Shown: piece by piece, positions 29,952 to 30,296 of the stretch
Position numbering within the stretch: the first letter of the stretch is position 1
Layout of the letters: each line of letters begins with the position of its first letter
Source of the DNA: JBGSLA01 sp041740935
Lineage (GTDB): Bacteria; Desulfobacterota; Desulfobaccia; Desulfobaccales; 0-14-0-80-60-11
Reading direction: 5' to 3'
Assembly (NCBI GenBank): GCA_041740935.1
Contig: JBGSLA010000087.1
Span: forward strand, 1-30,296
DNA length: 30,296 bases
Translations under genes and position numbers: made by a program
Notes under the pieces: model-generated
What the model saw: only the letters and a program-made list of their open reading frames with translations
Told to the model about the DNA's origin: nothing
Databases searched by the model: none

Positions 29952-30296
29952 ATGAAACGTCTGGCCATCTTAGGCTCCACGGGCTCCATCGGGCAAAACG
30001 CCCTGGCGGTGGCCGCGGAGCATTCCCGGGAATTTCAGGTGGTGGGCCTCGCCGCCGGCAAAAACGTCGGGGTGCTGGCCGCCCAGATCAGGAAGTTCCG
30101 CCCCCGCTGGGTGTCGGTGCAGGACGAGGACGCGGCCCGGGAGCTGAGACAATCCCTGGCCGATTTCCCCTCCCTGGAGATCCTGGCCGGCCCCGCAGGC
30201 GCGGTGGCCGTGGCCGCGGCCCCGGAGGCCGACCTGGTGGTCTCCGCCATGGTGGGCGCGGTGGGGCTGGAACCCACCCTGGCCGCCATCGAGGCC
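29952..30296 (+). CDS. dxr: 1-deoxy-D-xylulose 5-phosphate reductoisomerase, N-terminal part
   Basis: First committed enzyme of the MEP isoprenoid pathway. The visible 115 residues form the NADPH-binding Rossmann domain: MKRLAILGSTGSIGQNAL with the diagnostic GSTGSIG turn, VVGLAAGKNV, WVSVQDEDAARELR, and the DLVVSAMVGAVGLEPTLAAI segment. The gene is intact to the right edge, which cuts it off before the catalytic domain. ATG at 29952; the ribosome-binding site is weak (GAG about 6 bases upstream) and a promoter lies at 29893-29921. It is divergent from thiC; both draw on central-carbon precursors, but no shared regulation is visible. Confidence 0.95.
   Translation, partial: MKRLAILGSTGSIGQNALAVAAEHSREFQVVGLAAGKNVGVLAAQIRKFRPRWVSVQDEDAARELRQSLADFPSLEILAGPAGAVAVAAAPEADLVVSAMVGAVGLEPTLAAIEA

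Overview
The window looks like chromosomal DNA of a GC-rich anaerobic bacterium, most probably a Desulfobacterota (delta-proteobacterial) lineage. This is an inference from gene content: a short ThiC of the kind found in anaerobes, a Gram-negative GyrB with the long C-terminal insert, a symporter-linked histidine kinase, LTXXQ-type periplasmic proteins, and very many intergenic palindromes. I saw no rRNA, tRNA, CRISPR array, phage gene or transposase gene.

Layout. Positions 22-2364 (minus) hold a two-gene unit for the non-oxidative pentose phosphate pathway: a transketolase of the short, animal-like type followed by rpiB, with a good sigma70 promoter at 2432-2459. Positions 2823-5411 hold an envelope-stress or metal-stress module: an ECF sigma factor, a zinc-finger anti-sigma factor, a membrane-anchored LTXXQ (Spy/CnrX-like) protein and a small secreted Gly/Gln-rich protein. 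The sigma gene is separated from the rest by an oppositely oriented ferritin-like gene of the encapsulin-associated type. A small unknown protein (5559-5963) follows. Positions 6052-14383 (minus) hold core genes rng, ilvD, dnaN and gyrB, with a strikingly AT-rich SGNH hydrolase gene inserted between dnaN and gyrB. dnaA is not present.

Positions 14600-18054 hold two paralogous secreted proteins, a zinc-ribbon protein, an atypical NAD(P)-binding SDR protein and several repeats, including a MITE-like element with 14-bp terminal inverted repeats. Positions 18055-22310 (minus) encode a 1345-residue SLC5 symporter / GAF / GAF / PAS / histidine kinase, translationally coupled to a 73-residue membrane protein. 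Positions 22608-23440 hold a hairpin-rich repeat and a broken chelatase-type von Willebrand A gene. It is followed by an ABC-2 exporter (ATPase and permease, 23424-24991), a 59-residue zinc-ribbon protein and a membrane-bound class III nucleotide cyclase (25722-27692). A 630-bp gene-free block full of palindromes separates this from thiC (minus) and, divergently, the first 115 codons of dxr, which run off the right edge.

The core genes are ordinary. The most interesting parts are the split sigma/anti-sigma module with its candidate shared promoter motif and ferritin, the cyclase with an unusual base-specifying residue and a PilZ-like tail, the decayed VWA gene, the AT-rich insertion between dnaN and gyrB, and the layered repeat families. 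I did not find a clearly new multi-gene system. The sigma/ferritin module is the best candidate.
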